Source: a bacterium
GTDB taxonomy: Bacteria; UBP15; UBA6099
Length of the DNA stretch: 64,000 nucleotides
Assembly: GCA_029564595.1 (NCBI GenBank)
Contig: JAKQPS010000001.1
Coordinates: 124,001 to 188,000, forward strand
Direction: 5' to 3'
The position numbers and the translations under genes are program-made. This document shows positions 50,219-59,930 of the stretch, one piece after another; within the stretch, counting starts at the first letter, position 1, and each line of letters starts with the position of its first letter. The notes beneath the pieces were generated by a model. That model saw nothing but the letters and a program-made list of their open reading frames with translations, had not been told where the DNA came from and did no database searches.

Positions 50219-50526
50219 GAGATAAATATACGAATCCCGCAATGGGGGGATTCGAGCATTTGGTTATGTCGGAACATGACATAACCATACGTCGCATTTA
50301 CATACTTCCACAAGGATGTGGAAGGCGCTGTGACATAGGCGCGCGCGATTAGGGCCTGTCGCTTTCTCCCACGGAGGGGGAGACGAAGTTTGCGTACTTC
50401 GTTTCCTGAGAGGGCGATCGGCTCTGTTTCATCGTATTCGCGCGATATCGGCAGTGCTTGTCGTGGTTATTCCGCGTATGCGGATGCGCGCGCGGATGCG
50501 CGCTTAGCAAACAAAGGGAGTTGGAT
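50219..50526 (+). promoter_or_regulatory. Long structured flagellin leader with GGA-loop hairpins (putative CsrA target)
   Basis: Successive hairpins: 50231-50254 (8 bp); 50261-50287 (10 bp, loop GGAACAT); 50305-50324 (8 bp, loop AGGA, giving ACAAGGATGT, which fits the CsrA consensus RUACARGGAUGU over its last ten positions); 50365-50383 (6 bp, loop ACGGAGG); 50383-50402 (7 bp); 50488-50503 (GCGCGC stems, loop GGAT). The Shine-Dalgarno (GGGAGTTGGAT) adds two more GGA. Four loops that show GGA, plus the SD, is the arrangement of CsrA/RsmA-controlled mRNAs; CsrA control of flagellin is established in Bacillus subtilis (hag). Not tested here. Confidence 0.6.
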
Positions 50527-53478
50527 ATGAAAATCGACAACGCTATAGGGTCTTTGAACGTCAACAATCTCCATATGAGATTTTTAGAGATGAAGACAGC
50601 GTCGGAACGGCTTTCGTCGGGGTTGAAAATCAACCGCTCTGCGGACGACCCGTCGGGCCTCGCGATACGAGACGGCATGAACGCAAAGGCCAGATCGCTG
50701 TCAACCGCCATCGCGAACGTGGAAGAGTCCATCAGGATGACGCGCATAATGGACTCTTCAATGGCAACAATCGGCGATATTCTCGTCCAGTTGAAGAGTC
50801 TCGCGGTGAGAGCGTCCAACGAAGCAGTTTTGAGGGACGATTGCTCCGACCGCACAAAACTCAACAATGAAGCCAGAGCGCTCGTAAAAGAAATCGACCA
50901 GATAGCGTATTCGACGTTGTACAACGCCAAAAAAATACTTCAGGGAGACATTGTCGAGGACATCGTCGCCGACGGGGCGACGCTGCAGACTGTCGTCTCC
51001 ACTGGGACGGCGCACAGCGCAAGCTGGGCGGCGAACAATCAGATTCTTTACATCGACGAAGTGGGTTCGGACGCGACGCGTCCCGGTGGAGCGGGCACGA
51101 CGGACAGAGCGTTTATCCAGACGATTGATCCGGCGACAAACACCGCCATCGGCGCGGCATCCCAATTCACTCACGACCCCTATGTGCTGGTCGATCCCGA
51201 CGGCGACGGGTACTACGATGTCGGGCCGGTCGGTGTAATCAATGACGTTTTGAACTTCGTGGGCGCGTCGGCCCCTAATCAGATCGACGCGGACGGCGAT
51301 GGATGGGTCGTGGGAATAGACAACAACGACGCTGACGCCACCGAAGTCGGCGCTTCGCTTAGCGCGGCGCTTCCGATATATACTATCGCTTCATCAGGCT
51401 CCGTCGATTCAACAGACATGTCGACTGTGTCGCAAACCAACACCAGAACAAGAACTTTCACAGGAGGAGCCACGCTCGTCGAAGACCTTACCGTCACTGT
51501 GACGGCGGGAATGAATTATACCGTTCAAGTCAGGGATTCCGGGACGAGCGCGTGGGTGTCTGTATTTTCAGGAGTAAGCGTAGGCGGGCCGGCGACTCAC
51601 GCCGTCGGCGGAGCGACCACATACAACGCCGTCCGGGTCGTTCTCGACGAACCGGTGAATTTATCTACTGCTATAACGATTAACAGCGTGAACGCTCCCG
51701 GTCCGGTCCCGGTGGCTCTAAGCGGCGTAGTGAACAGTTTCGTTGACATCGGCCCGGTCAACACCAATGTCAGAACATTTACGATGAATACTTCCGCCGG
51801 CGCGGTCTCTCGCAGTCTTGACAGAATCAGCGTTTCCGTAAAAAGCGGCCATGCGTTCAGAATACAATGGTCGGATGACGGCGTTTCTTGGGGCAATTTG
51901 ACGTCAAGCACAGGCACGGGCGGCCTTCAGACTTTCAGTTACACTACTGACACGAATATTGACCTTAACTCGAATGGAACAGCCTTCATTCGCGTGGTTA
52001 TAAGATCAGGCGAAGACGCTTCGACTGCGATATTGGCTAACCCGACTGTTATGAACCGCAGAGACAGGGACGGAGACGGATTCCCTGATGTCATCGAGGT
52101 TGCGGCAGGCTCCAACTCAAACGTGGTGGGAAGCATTCCCGCGTGGTCTCTTTCCGGAGACCCCGACTTAGACGCGGACGGATTTCTCGATCACGCCAGC
52201 TACGATTTGATTTACGACAACACATATTCCTCCACTAATAATCCGTTCGGAGCTGAATGGGACGGATCGGGCGCGCTGCTCGGCAATCCCCTTGACTCCG
52301 CCAGCGGGCAATATGCCGGCGGACTCAATATCGATCCGACCCAAGTTCCGTCCAATGTGGACACGGACGGCGATACGATCCCCGACCCGCTGGACCCGAT
52401 ACCCGGAACGGCTGAATGGCTCACATGGAACGATTATGGGGCGGCTTACAAGGGCGGGGATATGTGGTTTATCTCAAATCGCTCAACTCCCGGCCAGAAC
52501 GTGAGAGATATCTACACGCTCAATGGAACGACATACTCATTCGCAAGCGATTCCCTGACAGACGACGCCTCGGACATAGCGATGTCTAACGGCGGAGATA
52601 TGGTGGCTTGGATAGAAAACGGAAATATCTATTACGCCAACTCGTCCACATCCTGCACGGGCGTCACCGGCGCGATGAATGTCAACCAACTGACTTTCGG
52701 CGGGAACAACTACAATAACCCGTCGTGGAAGTATGACAACTCTCAACTCGTAGTGGACGACGGCGGTAGTATCGTCATAATCGATTTCGCCACCGGAGCG
52801 GTTTCTTCTGACAGTCCCGGCGTGGCGGGGACCAACCCCGACTGGTCTTCCGACGGCGACAACATCGTCTATGAAAGCGGCGGGGCCATAAAGGTTTACA
52901 ATCTCGTAATGGAGCAGGAATTTGATCTGGGCGTGTCCGGAACGAATCCAACGTGGTCTCCGGACGGAAGCAAGATTCTCTTTGAATCGGGCGGCAGCGC
53001 GATGGTTGTGGATGTGACGATAACTAAGCGCCCGTCTGACGTTCAGGCGAACTCGGACAACATCGATTCGCACAAGTTCGACTTCTCAATGCCGGACGCT
53101 CGCGCGTACAACCTCGGCGTGAACTCGCTGAATATACAGTCGCAGGCCGGCGCCTTGAACGGCATAGACCAAGCAGACGACGCGATCGAGACTCTCAACG
53201 GAATGAGGGCGAGCGTAGGACAGATGGAAAACGTGATGGGGCATTTGCTTGAAGACCTACGCATGGAATACATCAATGTGGTGGCGGCAAGGTCCAATAT
53301 TGAAGACGCGGACTTTGCGCGCGTCGCCGTCGATATGGCCAAAGCAAAAATCCTGACGGACTCGGCTCTCGCCGTGACTTCACAGATGGATTCGGTGAGG
53401 AGAGGCGCGCTCGACCTTCTAAGTCAGCACGGCGTCAATCCCGGCATGAAGACGGCGGAAGAACTCGCCGCTGTCTGA
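50527..53478 (+). CDS. Large flagellin with calcium-binding, beta-sandwich and beta-propeller insert
   Basis: 983 residues from ATG 50527 (GGGAG upstream). Residues 1-140 are N-terminal flagellin ('ASERLSSGLKINRSADDPSG') and about 850-983 C-terminal flagellin ('ARSNIEDADFARVAVDMAKA'). The insert holds calcium-binding DxDxDG repeats at 223-231, 254-270, 513-521, 547-554 and 612-620 (thrombospondin-3/dockerin-like), two ~100-residue beta-sandwich repeats (about 290-395 and 398-505), and PD40/TolB-like propeller blades at about 643-830 ('PDWSSDGDNIVYES', 'PTWSPDGSKILFES'). Flagellins are normally 250-500 residues. The C-terminus also extends past the usual end by about 20 residues. Filament subunit that probably displays a ligand-binding domain on the surface. 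Confidence 0.92.
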   Translation: MKIDNAIGSLNVNNLHMRFLEMKTASERLSSGLKINRSADDPSGLAIRDGMNAKARSLSTAIANVEESIRMTRIMDSSMATIGDILVQLKSLAVRASNEAVLRDDCSDRTKLNNEARALVKEIDQIAYSTLYNAKKILQGDIVEDIVADGATLQTVVSTGTAHSASWAANNQILYIDEVGSDATRPGGAGTTDRAFIQTIDPATNTAIGAASQFTHDPYVLVDPDGDGYYDVGPVGVINDVLNFVGASAPNQIDADGDGWVVGIDNNDADATEVGASLSAALPIYTIASSGSVDSTDMSTVSQTNTRTRTFTGGATLVEDLTVTVTAGMNYTVQVRDSGTSAWVSVFSGVSVGGPATHAVGGATTYNAVRVVLDEPVNLSTAITINSVNAPGPVPVALSGVVNSFVDIGPVNTNVRTFTMNTSAGAVSRSLDRISVSVKSGHAFRIQWSDDGVSWGNLTSSTGTGGLQTFSYTTDTNIDLNSNGTAFIRVVIRSGEDASTAILANPTVMNRRDRDGDGFPDVIEVAAGSNSNVVGSIPAWSLSGDPDLDADGFLDHASYDLIYDNTYSSTNNPFGAEWDGSGALLGNPLDSASGQYAGGLNIDPTQVPSNVDTDGDTIPDPLDPIPGTAEWLTWNDYGAAYKGGDMWFISNRSTPGQNVRDIYTLNGTTYSFASDSLTDDASDIAMSNGGDMVAWIENGNIYYANSSTSCTGVTGAMNVNQLTFGGNNYNNPSWKYDNSQLVVDDGGSIVIIDFATGAVSSDSPGVAGTNPDWSSDGDNIVYESGGAIKVYNLVMEQEFDLGVSGTNPTWSPDGSKILFESGGSAMVVDVTITKRPSDVQANSDNIDSHKFDFSMPDARAYNLGVNSLNIQSQAGALNGIDQADDAIETLNGMRASVGQMENVMGHLLEDLRMEYINVVAARSNIEDADFARVAVDMAKAKILTDSALAVTSQMDSVRRGALDLLSQHGVNPGMKTAEELAAV

Positions 53479-53545
53479 AACCCCGCCGGTTCATATTGAC
53501 GCGAATAACAGGCGTTCAGCGCCGCTATATATAACTGTTTACAAA

Positions 53546-53573
53546 TTGAATTCCTCAATTCGAATGCTATAAT
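53546..53573 (+). promoter_or_regulatory. Sigma-70-type promoter of secA-prfB
   Basis: TTGAAT, 16 bp, TATAAT; start near 53580, about 68 nt before secA. Confidence 0.85.
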
Positions 53574-53647
53574 GTATCCTGCCTTTATAGCGGCGGGCGC
53601 GGCTGTGCGCCGCGCTTTATTTTGATTCGAGGATGGTTTTTTTCGAT

Positions 53648-56515
53648 ATGGTGTTCGGATTATTCAAAAAGATGTTTGATGAAAACGCCAAAGTAATTGC
53701 GCGTTTGCAGAAAATCGTCGATCAGGTGAATTCTTTCTCGGACGAGATGGAGTCATTGGACGATTCGGCATTGCGCGCGAAAACGGAAGAGTTCAAAGGC
53801 AGGCTGGCGAACGGCGAGACTCTGGACGACATTCTGCCGGAGGCCTTCGCGGTTTGCAGAGAGGCTGACGACAGGAGATGCTATCCCGGCGGGCAGTGGA
53901 CCGTTTTTTATTGGGAACCAGAAGAGATAAAGGAAAAGATTAAAGACGCCGAACTGGCCGACACAATCAGGGCCGTCAAAAAAAGGATGTCGGAAGGCGA
54001 AAAAGCCCAAGACATAATGCTGCCTGCGGAGTTTTATAAAAAGCTCCGCGCGCTGGACGTTAAGGGTTTGAGGATGCGCCCGTTCGACGTTCAGGTGATG
54101 GGCGGCGTCGTCCTTCACGAAGGCAATATCTCCGAGATGAAGACCGGCGAAGGGAAAACGCTGGTCGCGACCATGCCGGTGTATCTGAATGCGCTTTCAG
54201 GCGACGGCGTTCATGTGGTTACGGTCAACGACTATCTGGCAAAGCGCGACGCCGGATGGATGGAGCCGGTGTATAAAGCTCTCGGATTGACAGTCGGAGT
54301 CGTTCAGCATTCGCTTGACCCGCCTCAGAGGCGCGTCGCTTACGGCTGCGACATCACATACGGAACCAACAACGAGTTCGGGTTCGACTATCTACGAGAC
54401 AACATGGCGATGCGGCGCGAGTATATGGTGCAGCGCGGACACAATTTCGCCATAGTGGACGAAGTGGACAACATCCTGATAGACGAAGCCAGAACGCCGC
54501 TTATCATCTCCGGGCCGGTGGATCAGGACATCAGCATCTACTACAAAGTGAACAGCGTGATGCGCCGCGCCGTGCAGAAGCAGGAATACTTCGAGTTCGA
54601 CGAAAAGGATCACACCTCCAACCTCACTGAAGCAGGGCAGGATTTCGTCGCGCGCGCAATGGGCATACCGGACCTCTTCCAGCTTGAGGACACCTTCGAT
54701 TTCGAGACCGGCAAGCAGAAGAATGTCGATAAAAAAGAGAAGAATCAGGAAATAGTAGGCATCGTCCAAAGCTCGCTCAAAGCGTACACTTTATTCAAGA
54801 AAGACAAAGATTACATCGTAAAAGACGGCCAAGTGATAATTGTGGACGAGTTCACAGGCCGTCTGATGCACGGACGCCGTTACAGCGAAGGCCTGCATCA
54901 GGCGATTGAAGCTAAGGAGTCCACCGAAGGCGCGCGGATACAATCCGAAAGCCAGACCATAGCTTCCATCACGTTCCAGAACTATTTCCGGCTTTATAAG
55001 AAACTCGCCGGGATGACGGGCACGGCCAAGACTGAAGAGTCCGAGTTTTCAAAAATATACGGACTTGACGTTATCATAGTGCCAACCAATATGCCGATGG
55101 TGCGGGTGGATAACGCCGATGTGGTGTACCGCAATGAAGAGGCGAAGTTCAAAGCCATAGTGGAAGATGTCGCCGAATGTCACAAACGCGGCCAGCCTGT
55201 GCTGGTCGGAACTGTTTCCGTAGAAAAATCCGAGCGGCTCAGCCGGCAGTTCCTCAAGCGTGGAATCCCGCACAGCGTGCTTAACGCCAAGCATCACGAG
55301 AGGGAGGCGGAAATCGTCGCCAACGCCGGACGGCGAGCGCAGGTGACTATCGCCACCAACATGGCCGGGCGCGGCACGGACATCAAACTGGGCGACGAGG
55401 TTCCGGCTCTTGGCGGGCTGTACATAATAGGCAGCGAGCGCCACGAGGCCCGCAGAATCGACAATCAGTTGAGAGGCCGCTCAGGCCGCCAAGGAGACCC
55501 CGGCGCGTCCAGATTCTACCTCTCTCTGGAAGACGACCTTATGCGGCTCTTCGGCTCAGACAGAGTCAAAGGCCTTATCGACAGGGTAGGGTTCGACGAC
55601 TCCGAGCCTCTCGAACATCCTTGGCTCTCCAGAGCCATCGAGGGCGCGCAAAAGAAAATCGAGTCCATGCACTTCGAAACCAGAAAGCACGTGCTCGAAT
55701 ACGACGACGTCATGAACAAACAGCGCGAAACCGTCTACGAGATGCGGCGCGCCGTGCTTTTCGGAAACGACGATGAAATCAGGGAGAAGTCCTCGATGTT
55801 CCTCGAAGGACACGTGGAGTCTCTCATCAAGAAACACTGCAACCCGGATGTGGAAAGCAAGGACTGGGACATCAAGGCTCTGTTGTATGAGCTTGCCGTG
55901 ACCTGTTATCCGTATTACGAAATCAGGGTGAGGCCTTCCGATCTGACGGGAAAGAACTCGGAACAGATTCGCGACATCGCCGTCGAGCTGTTCAACGGAT
56001 TCTATTCCGACAAGGAAAAGAACATGGGCGCGGACGCGATGCGCGAACTGGAGCGCATCGTAATACTGGTGACGATTGACAACAGATGGAAAGACCACCT
56101 CTATCAGATGGACAGGCTGAAAGAAGGCATCGGGCTTAGGGCGTACGGACAAGTCAACCCGATTGTCGCCTACCAGAAAGAAGCGTTCGAGCTGTTCGAC
56201 GAATTCAAGGATGACATAAGGAGAACGGTCGCCAGAGGCGTTCTGACCGGGATGCTGAAGTCTCAAAGGCGGCGTCCGGTGAATCTTGCGGCGGTCAAAC
56301 AGGAAGCCGCGCGGATGGAACAAGAGGCGTCTTCCGCTTCCGGCGGCGACGCTTCAGAACAGAATTCAACCGCGACTTCCGCCGACAGCAAACCTCGCGT
56401 CGCAGCGCAACCGCCTTTGAGCAAAAAGAAAAAGACTAAAAACAAGCTCGGCGTCAACGATCCTTGCCCTTGCGGCAGCGGCAAAAAATATAAACATTGT
56501 TGCATGAACAACTAA
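53648..56515 (+). CDS. secA: Protein translocase ATPase SecA
   Basis: 955 residues from ATG 53648; an in-frame ATG at 53633 touches the GAGG site and would add five residues. Motor of Sec export. Marks: Walker A 'MKTGEGKTLVATMPVYLNAL', 'VTVNDYLAKRDAGWM', DEAD-box-like 'AIVDEVDNILIDEARTPLII', 'VDEFTGRLMHGRRYSEGLHQ', 'ATNMAGRGTDIKLG' and 'QLRGRSGRQGDPGASRFYLS'. A short tail ends in the zinc-binding motif 'CPCGSGKKYKHCC', complete for SecB and lipid contact. It is cotranscribed with prfB, 12 bp apart. Confidence 0.98.
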   Translation: MVFGLFKKMFDENAKVIARLQKIVDQVNSFSDEMESLDDSALRAKTEEFKGRLANGETLDDILPEAFAVCREADDRRCYPGGQWTVFYWEPEEIKEKIKDAELADTIRAVKKRMSEGEKAQDIMLPAEFYKKLRALDVKGLRMRPFDVQVMGGVVLHEGNISEMKTGEGKTLVATMPVYLNALSGDGVHVVTVNDYLAKRDAGWMEPVYKALGLTVGVVQHSLDPPQRRVAYGCDITYGTNNEFGFDYLRDNMAMRREYMVQRGHNFAIVDEVDNILIDEARTPLIISGPVDQDISIYYKVNSVMRRAVQKQEYFEFDEKDHTSNLTEAGQDFVARAMGIPDLFQLEDTFDFETGKQKNVDKKEKNQEIVGIVQSSLKAYTLFKKDKDYIVKDGQVIIVDEFTGRLMHGRRYSEGLHQAIEAKESTEGARIQSESQTIASITFQNYFRLYKKLAGMTGTAKTEESEFSKIYGLDVIIVPTNMPMVRVDNADVVYRNEEAKFKAIVEDVAECHKRGQPVLVGTVSVEKSERLSRQFLKRGIPHSVLNAKHHEREAEIVANAGRRAQVTIATNMAGRGTDIKLGDEVPALGGLYIIGSERHEARRIDNQLRGRSGRQGDPGASRFYLSLEDDLMRLFGSDRVKGLIDRVGFDDSEPLEHPWLSRAIEGAQKKIESMHFETRKHVLEYDDVMNKQRETVYEMRRAVLFGNDDEIREKSSMFLEGHVESLIKKHCNPDVESKDWDIKALLYELAVTCYPYYEIRVRPSDLTGKNSEQIRDIAVELFNGFYSDKEKNMGADAMRELERIVILVTIDNRWKDHLYQMDRLKEGIGLRAYGQVNPIVAYQKEAFELFDEFKDDIRRTVARGVLTGMLKSQRRRPVNLAAVKQEAARMEQEASSASGGDASEQNSTATSADSKPRVAAQPPLSKKKKTKNKLGVNDPCPCGSGKKYKHCCMNN

Positions 56516-56527
56516 TGGAGAATATCA

Positions 56528-57671
56528 ATGGCTGATCCACAGATAAAAGAAAGCCTCAATCAACTCCGCTTCAAAGTGGAGTCGATGAGGAGGTATCTTT
56601 GACGTCGACAACCTAGTCAAAGACATCGAAAAACTCGAAAATGAAATGTCGGCGGATGGTTTCTGGTCCGACCCGGAAAAAGCTCAAACGGTAAACGAAG
56701 AGCGCGCCCGTAAAAAAGAAAAAATCGACCGCTGGAACAAAATAAACGGAATGGTCGAAGACGCCGCCGGGATGGTGGAACTGGCTGACGAGGAAAACGA
56801 CGCGCAGACCTTGGCGGAAGTGGCGGGCGACATCGCCTCCATCGAGCGCGACGTCAAAGCTTACGAGCTTGAGACTCTTCTTTCCGGCGAATACGACGAC
56901 TGCAACGCGATATTCTCCATTCATGCCGGCGCCGGCGGCACCGAGGCTCAGGACTGGTGCGAGATGCTCCTCCGCATGTACACCCGATGGTTCGAGCGCA
57001 AAAAATTCAGCGTTGACTTCATCGACGAGCTTCAGGGCGAAGAAGCCGGACTTAAGAGCGTGGTGCTGGAAGTCAAAGGAACAAACGCTTACGGTCTTCT
57101 GAGATCAGAGCGCGGCATCCATAGACTTGTGCGGATTTCCCCTTTCGACGCCAACAGCAGAAGACACACCTCCTTCAGCGCCGTAGAAGTCATTCCGATG
57201 ATTGAAAAAGACATCGAAATCGACATCAAGGACGACGATATTAGAGTTGACACATACAGGGCGAGCGGAGCGGGCGGCCAGCACGTCAACAAGACCAGCT
57301 CAGCCATAAGAATCACTCACATCTCCACCAACATCGTGGTTCAATGCCAGAACGAGCGCTCGCAGCACAAAAACAAAGAACACGCCATGCGCATTCTCAA
57401 AGCGCGCCTGTTCGAGTATGAGCGCAGAAAACAAAAAGAAAGAATGAACGAGATAAAGGGCGAGTTGAAGGACATAGCGTGGGGCAGCCAGATTCGCAGC
57501 TATGTATTCCAGCCTTACACGATGGTCAAGGACCTTAGAACCCGCCACGAAACAGGCAACATCATCGCAATGATGGGCGGAGAACTTCTGGACGATTTTA
57601 TCTGGGCGTATCTTAAACACGAGGCTGCGGGCGGCGTCCTCGCTCCGGTTGCTCCGGACGACGACGAATAA
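56528..57671 (+). CDS. prfB: Peptide chain release factor 2 with programmed +1 frameshift
   Basis: 380 residues in all. RF2 reads UGA and UAA. Codons 1-24 (56528-56599) end at CTT, followed by the in-frame stop TGA at 56600 and C; a +1 shift (CTT-T-GAC) continues to 57671. An internal SD-like AGGAGG sits just before (56588-56593). This is the classic RF2 autoregulation, in which low RF2 favours the shift. Marks 'RISPFDANSRRHTSF' (SPF tripeptide, stop-codon reading) and 'ASGAGGQHVNKTSSAIRI' (GGQ, peptide release). The annotation should be a joined CDS 56528-56599 and 56601-57671. Confidence 0.96.
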
Positions 57672-57711
57672 ACCCGGAGTCCAATGTCGGATTCGGGTTC
57701 AAAGGTTTTTT
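57671..57711 (+). terminator. Rho-independent-like terminator of secA-prfB
   Basis: AACCCGGAGTCC pairs with GGATTCGGGTT (one bulge, one wobble), and TTTTTT follows 6 nt later. The stem overlaps the prfB stop codon. Confidence 0.7.
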
Positions 57712-57778
57712 CCCAATCGCTGAAGACGATAACCTTTTTCTGACGGGTTTTCTGCTATATCTAATAATCTGAACATGG

Positions 57779-58309
57779 TCACTGGCAAATAGGGCATTTG
57801 TCAGCGCCTACTGGCTTTGGTTTGCCGCACCGCGAACAAAGTTTTTTGAGCGCCGCCCCGCAGTGCGGGCAAAACGTATAATCTTTTGTCAGACGCTGCA
57901 TGCATGCCGGACAGTTGCTAGTGCGATGAATCGCGGCGTTGATCTCTTCAATAATCGCTTCGGCTTCGAGTTTTCCGCAGTTCTGAAACTCCACCGCAAT
58001 ATCTTCCTCTTCGTTCATTTCGTTCCTGAAATTGATTGTTATGTTGCAACCGTTAAGGAAATGCTTAAACGAAGCCCCGATCACTAACCTGCGCGGATAC
58101 GCCTTGAATCCGCACTTATCTTTCAGATATCTGCCTTTGACCGATAGTATTCTTGAGTCCGTGATTAAAAGGTAGTTCCTGTCTTGCGGCAGCGTCGCTT
58201 TCTGTTCGTCGCTCGAAATCCCTCCGTAAGGAATCGCGAACATCAGAGGCTCGCCCGGCGCAAGCAGCCCGGACAGCGTTTTTAAAACATATTCTTTTAT
58301 TCTAATCAC
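57779..58309 (-). CDS. Zinc-ribbon protein with PH/bacterial-stress-like domain
   Basis: 176 residues from a GTG at 58309, proposed because a TATAAT lies at 58367-58372 and the sequence further upstream overlaps the GH4 gene's end and looks non-coding. The first ~125 residues resemble PH-type regulatory folds ('NYLLITDSRILSVKGRYLKD'); the last ~45 carry two zinc ribbons with CPxC ('CPACMQRL', 'FCPHCGAAL') and a third Cys pair 'CSRCGKP' plus 'CPICQ'. A single-protein sensor or adaptor is likely. Function unknown; start uncertain. Confidence 0.6.
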   Translation of the reverse strand: MIRIKEYVLKTLSGLLAPGEPLMFAIPYGGISSDEQKATLPQDRNYLLITDSRILSVKGRYLKDKCGFKAYPRRLVIGASFKHFLNGCNITINFRNEMNEEEDIAVEFQNCGKLEAEAIIEEINAAIHRTSNCPACMQRLTKDYTFCPHCGAALKKLCSRCGKPKPVGADKCPICQ

Positions 58310-58366
58310 AGGTTCCAGAAGAATCGCCCCCGGAATTCTCCGCGCTTGTTCTGATTTTCTATTTTT

Positions 58367-58394
58367 ATTATACCCCAAAAAGCGAAAGGTCGAA
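58367..58394 (-). promoter_or_regulatory. Promoter candidate of the zinc-ribbon gene
   Basis: On the minus strand an exact TATAAT with a poor -35 (TTCGAC or TCGACC, spacers 16 or 15). Confidence 0.45.
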
Positions 58395-58476
58395 TCTCCG
58401 ACAAAAAAAGCTTTAGAGGGATTTGATTTCTGTGAAGAACAGTTTTGTGTTTGACGCTCGCTATGTGAGGCAAATC

Positions 58477-59775
58477 TCAATCGAAAGGCAGAGCATCTTT
58501 TTGGAGAGCAAGCATCTCGTCGAACATTTTTTTGCACGAGTTGCGGTCGGGAGGAGAAAGAGGGTCCTCAAGCAGCGCTTCAAAAGCGGGGTTTGGGTCT
58601 CTCGTTAAAACAGATTCGACGATTTTGTCATGAATATCATATTGAAGCCGCATGTGATTGAGCAATTCTTCGGGCAGTCGAGGCGCTGTTTTCGGAATGA
58701 TTTCCCCGTTCGCGGCCTTCGCGGGAGTTTCCACTATCGCCCATTCGGGAAGTCCGGGAACCTGTTCTCTAGTGTTCGGCAGATTCACAGAGCCGAATTC
58801 AGCATTCGCCCCGGAAGCCGCCGCTTCCACCACATCTATGCCGCCCTCAATATTGCGCGGCATCATCCTCAGCGGCAGCCGCAATTTTCCTTTTGCGTAC
58901 ATCTCCGTCAGTTTTACTCTCATCCTGCATTCGGTTTCTGAAAACTTATGGTAGGGAAACAGTTTGGAGTTCGACCTTGTGTTTTCGCCTTCATAAGGAA
59001 GGTATTCCCCGATATGGCTGTCCGAACTTGCCGGGTACAGGCCGTGTTTCTTGAACATACTCCTCACAAGTTTCCCGTGCGCAAAAGGGAATACCTCCGA
59101 GTGCAACTTCAATTTTGGAAACAAGTCCTCGCCGGTTTGAGCGTTTTTCAACTCGTAAATCCAAGTGAAATGGTTCATCCCGGCGGCTTTAGCCGCTATT
59201 TTGTTCCTCGGCATCAGCAGATACGAGGAAATACGGAGCATGCACAGATTGAATTCAGGACACATTCCTATCGTTTTAATCTTCGTTGACCTGTTTATCG
59301 CCAGATTGACCCGGCTGAGCGGGTTGGTGACATTGATAAGCAGGGCGTCAGGAGCGCTTTTTTCGACTAGGGCGCAAATTCTCAGGACGAGATTGATAGT
59401 TCTCAACGAGTGAAACAGGCCTCCGGGCCCGCCATTCTCCGCCATGTCCTGCGGCGATCCGTATTTTCGCGGCACGGCGTAGTCTTCTTTCCATCGCTCC
59501 CATCGTCCCGCTTCGACAGACATCGCTATGTAATCGGCTCCTTCTATCCCTTTCGCCGTGTCGGTTTCGCTCTCAATGGTCAACGGGCTCCCCAACTCCT
59601 CATTCATTCTCTGCGCCGCCGAGCGGGCCACTTCCAGCCTTTCCCCGTTGATGTCCACAAGAACCAGCGTCGAGCCGCGCAAACCTTCCGCCAGCGCCGT
59701 CTCCAGAGACATCACCGGCCCGAACGAGGCTCCTCCGGCCCCCACAAGCGCGATTCTCGGTCCTCTACTGCTCAT
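58477..59775 (-). CDS. GH4 family NAD-dependent glycosidase
   Basis: 432 residues. GH4 enzymes cleave alpha- or beta-glycosides through an NAD- and Mn-dependent redox mechanism. Marks: Rossmann N-terminus 'IALVGAGGASFGPVMSLE', 'GADYIAMSVEAGRWE', 'ENGGPGGLFHSLRTINLVLR', 'LLINVTNPLSRVNLAINR' (Asn-Pro), 'GMCPEFN' (metal-binding Cys) and 'AAGMNHFTWIYEL' (His). The substrate cannot be chosen among alpha-galactoside, alpha-glucoside, glucuronide or phosphoglycosides. Clear AAGGAG site. The gene is separate from the zinc-ribbon gene downstream. Confidence 0.93.
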   Translation of the reverse strand: MSSRGPRIALVGAGGASFGPVMSLETALAEGLRGSTLVLVDINGERLEVARSAAQRMNEELGSPLTIESETDTAKGIEGADYIAMSVEAGRWERWKEDYAVPRKYGSPQDMAENGGPGGLFHSLRTINLVLRICALVEKSAPDALLINVTNPLSRVNLAINRSTKIKTIGMCPEFNLCMLRISSYLLMPRNKIAAKAAGMNHFTWIYELKNAQTGEDLFPKLKLHSEVFPFAHGKLVRSMFKKHGLYPASSDSHIGEYLPYEGENTRSNSKLFPYHKFSETECRMRVKLTEMYAKGKLRLPLRMMPRNIEGGIDVVEAAASGANAEFGSVNLPNTREQVPGLPEWAIVETPAKAANGEIIPKTAPRLPEELLNHMRLQYDIHDKIVESVLTRDPNPAFEALLEDPLSPPDRNSCKKMFDEMLALQKDALPFD

Positions 59776-59835
59776 ATCAGACTCCTTTCCAACGGCAATT
59801 CATTGAATGATACCATATATCTTCAACCGCCGCTA

Positions 59836-59864
59836 ATTATCATTCATCGAATTATCAATATGAA
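59836..59864 (-). promoter_or_regulatory. Promoter candidate of the GH4 gene
   Basis: On the minus strand TTCATA, 17 bp, GATAAT; start near 59829, about 54 nt before the ATG. Confidence 0.4.
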
Positions 59865-59930
59865 TTAAAGCTTTTTTGTCATCGCCGACATTTTATTTCA
59901 TTTTTTAGGAATTTTTTTAGGGATAAAAAA

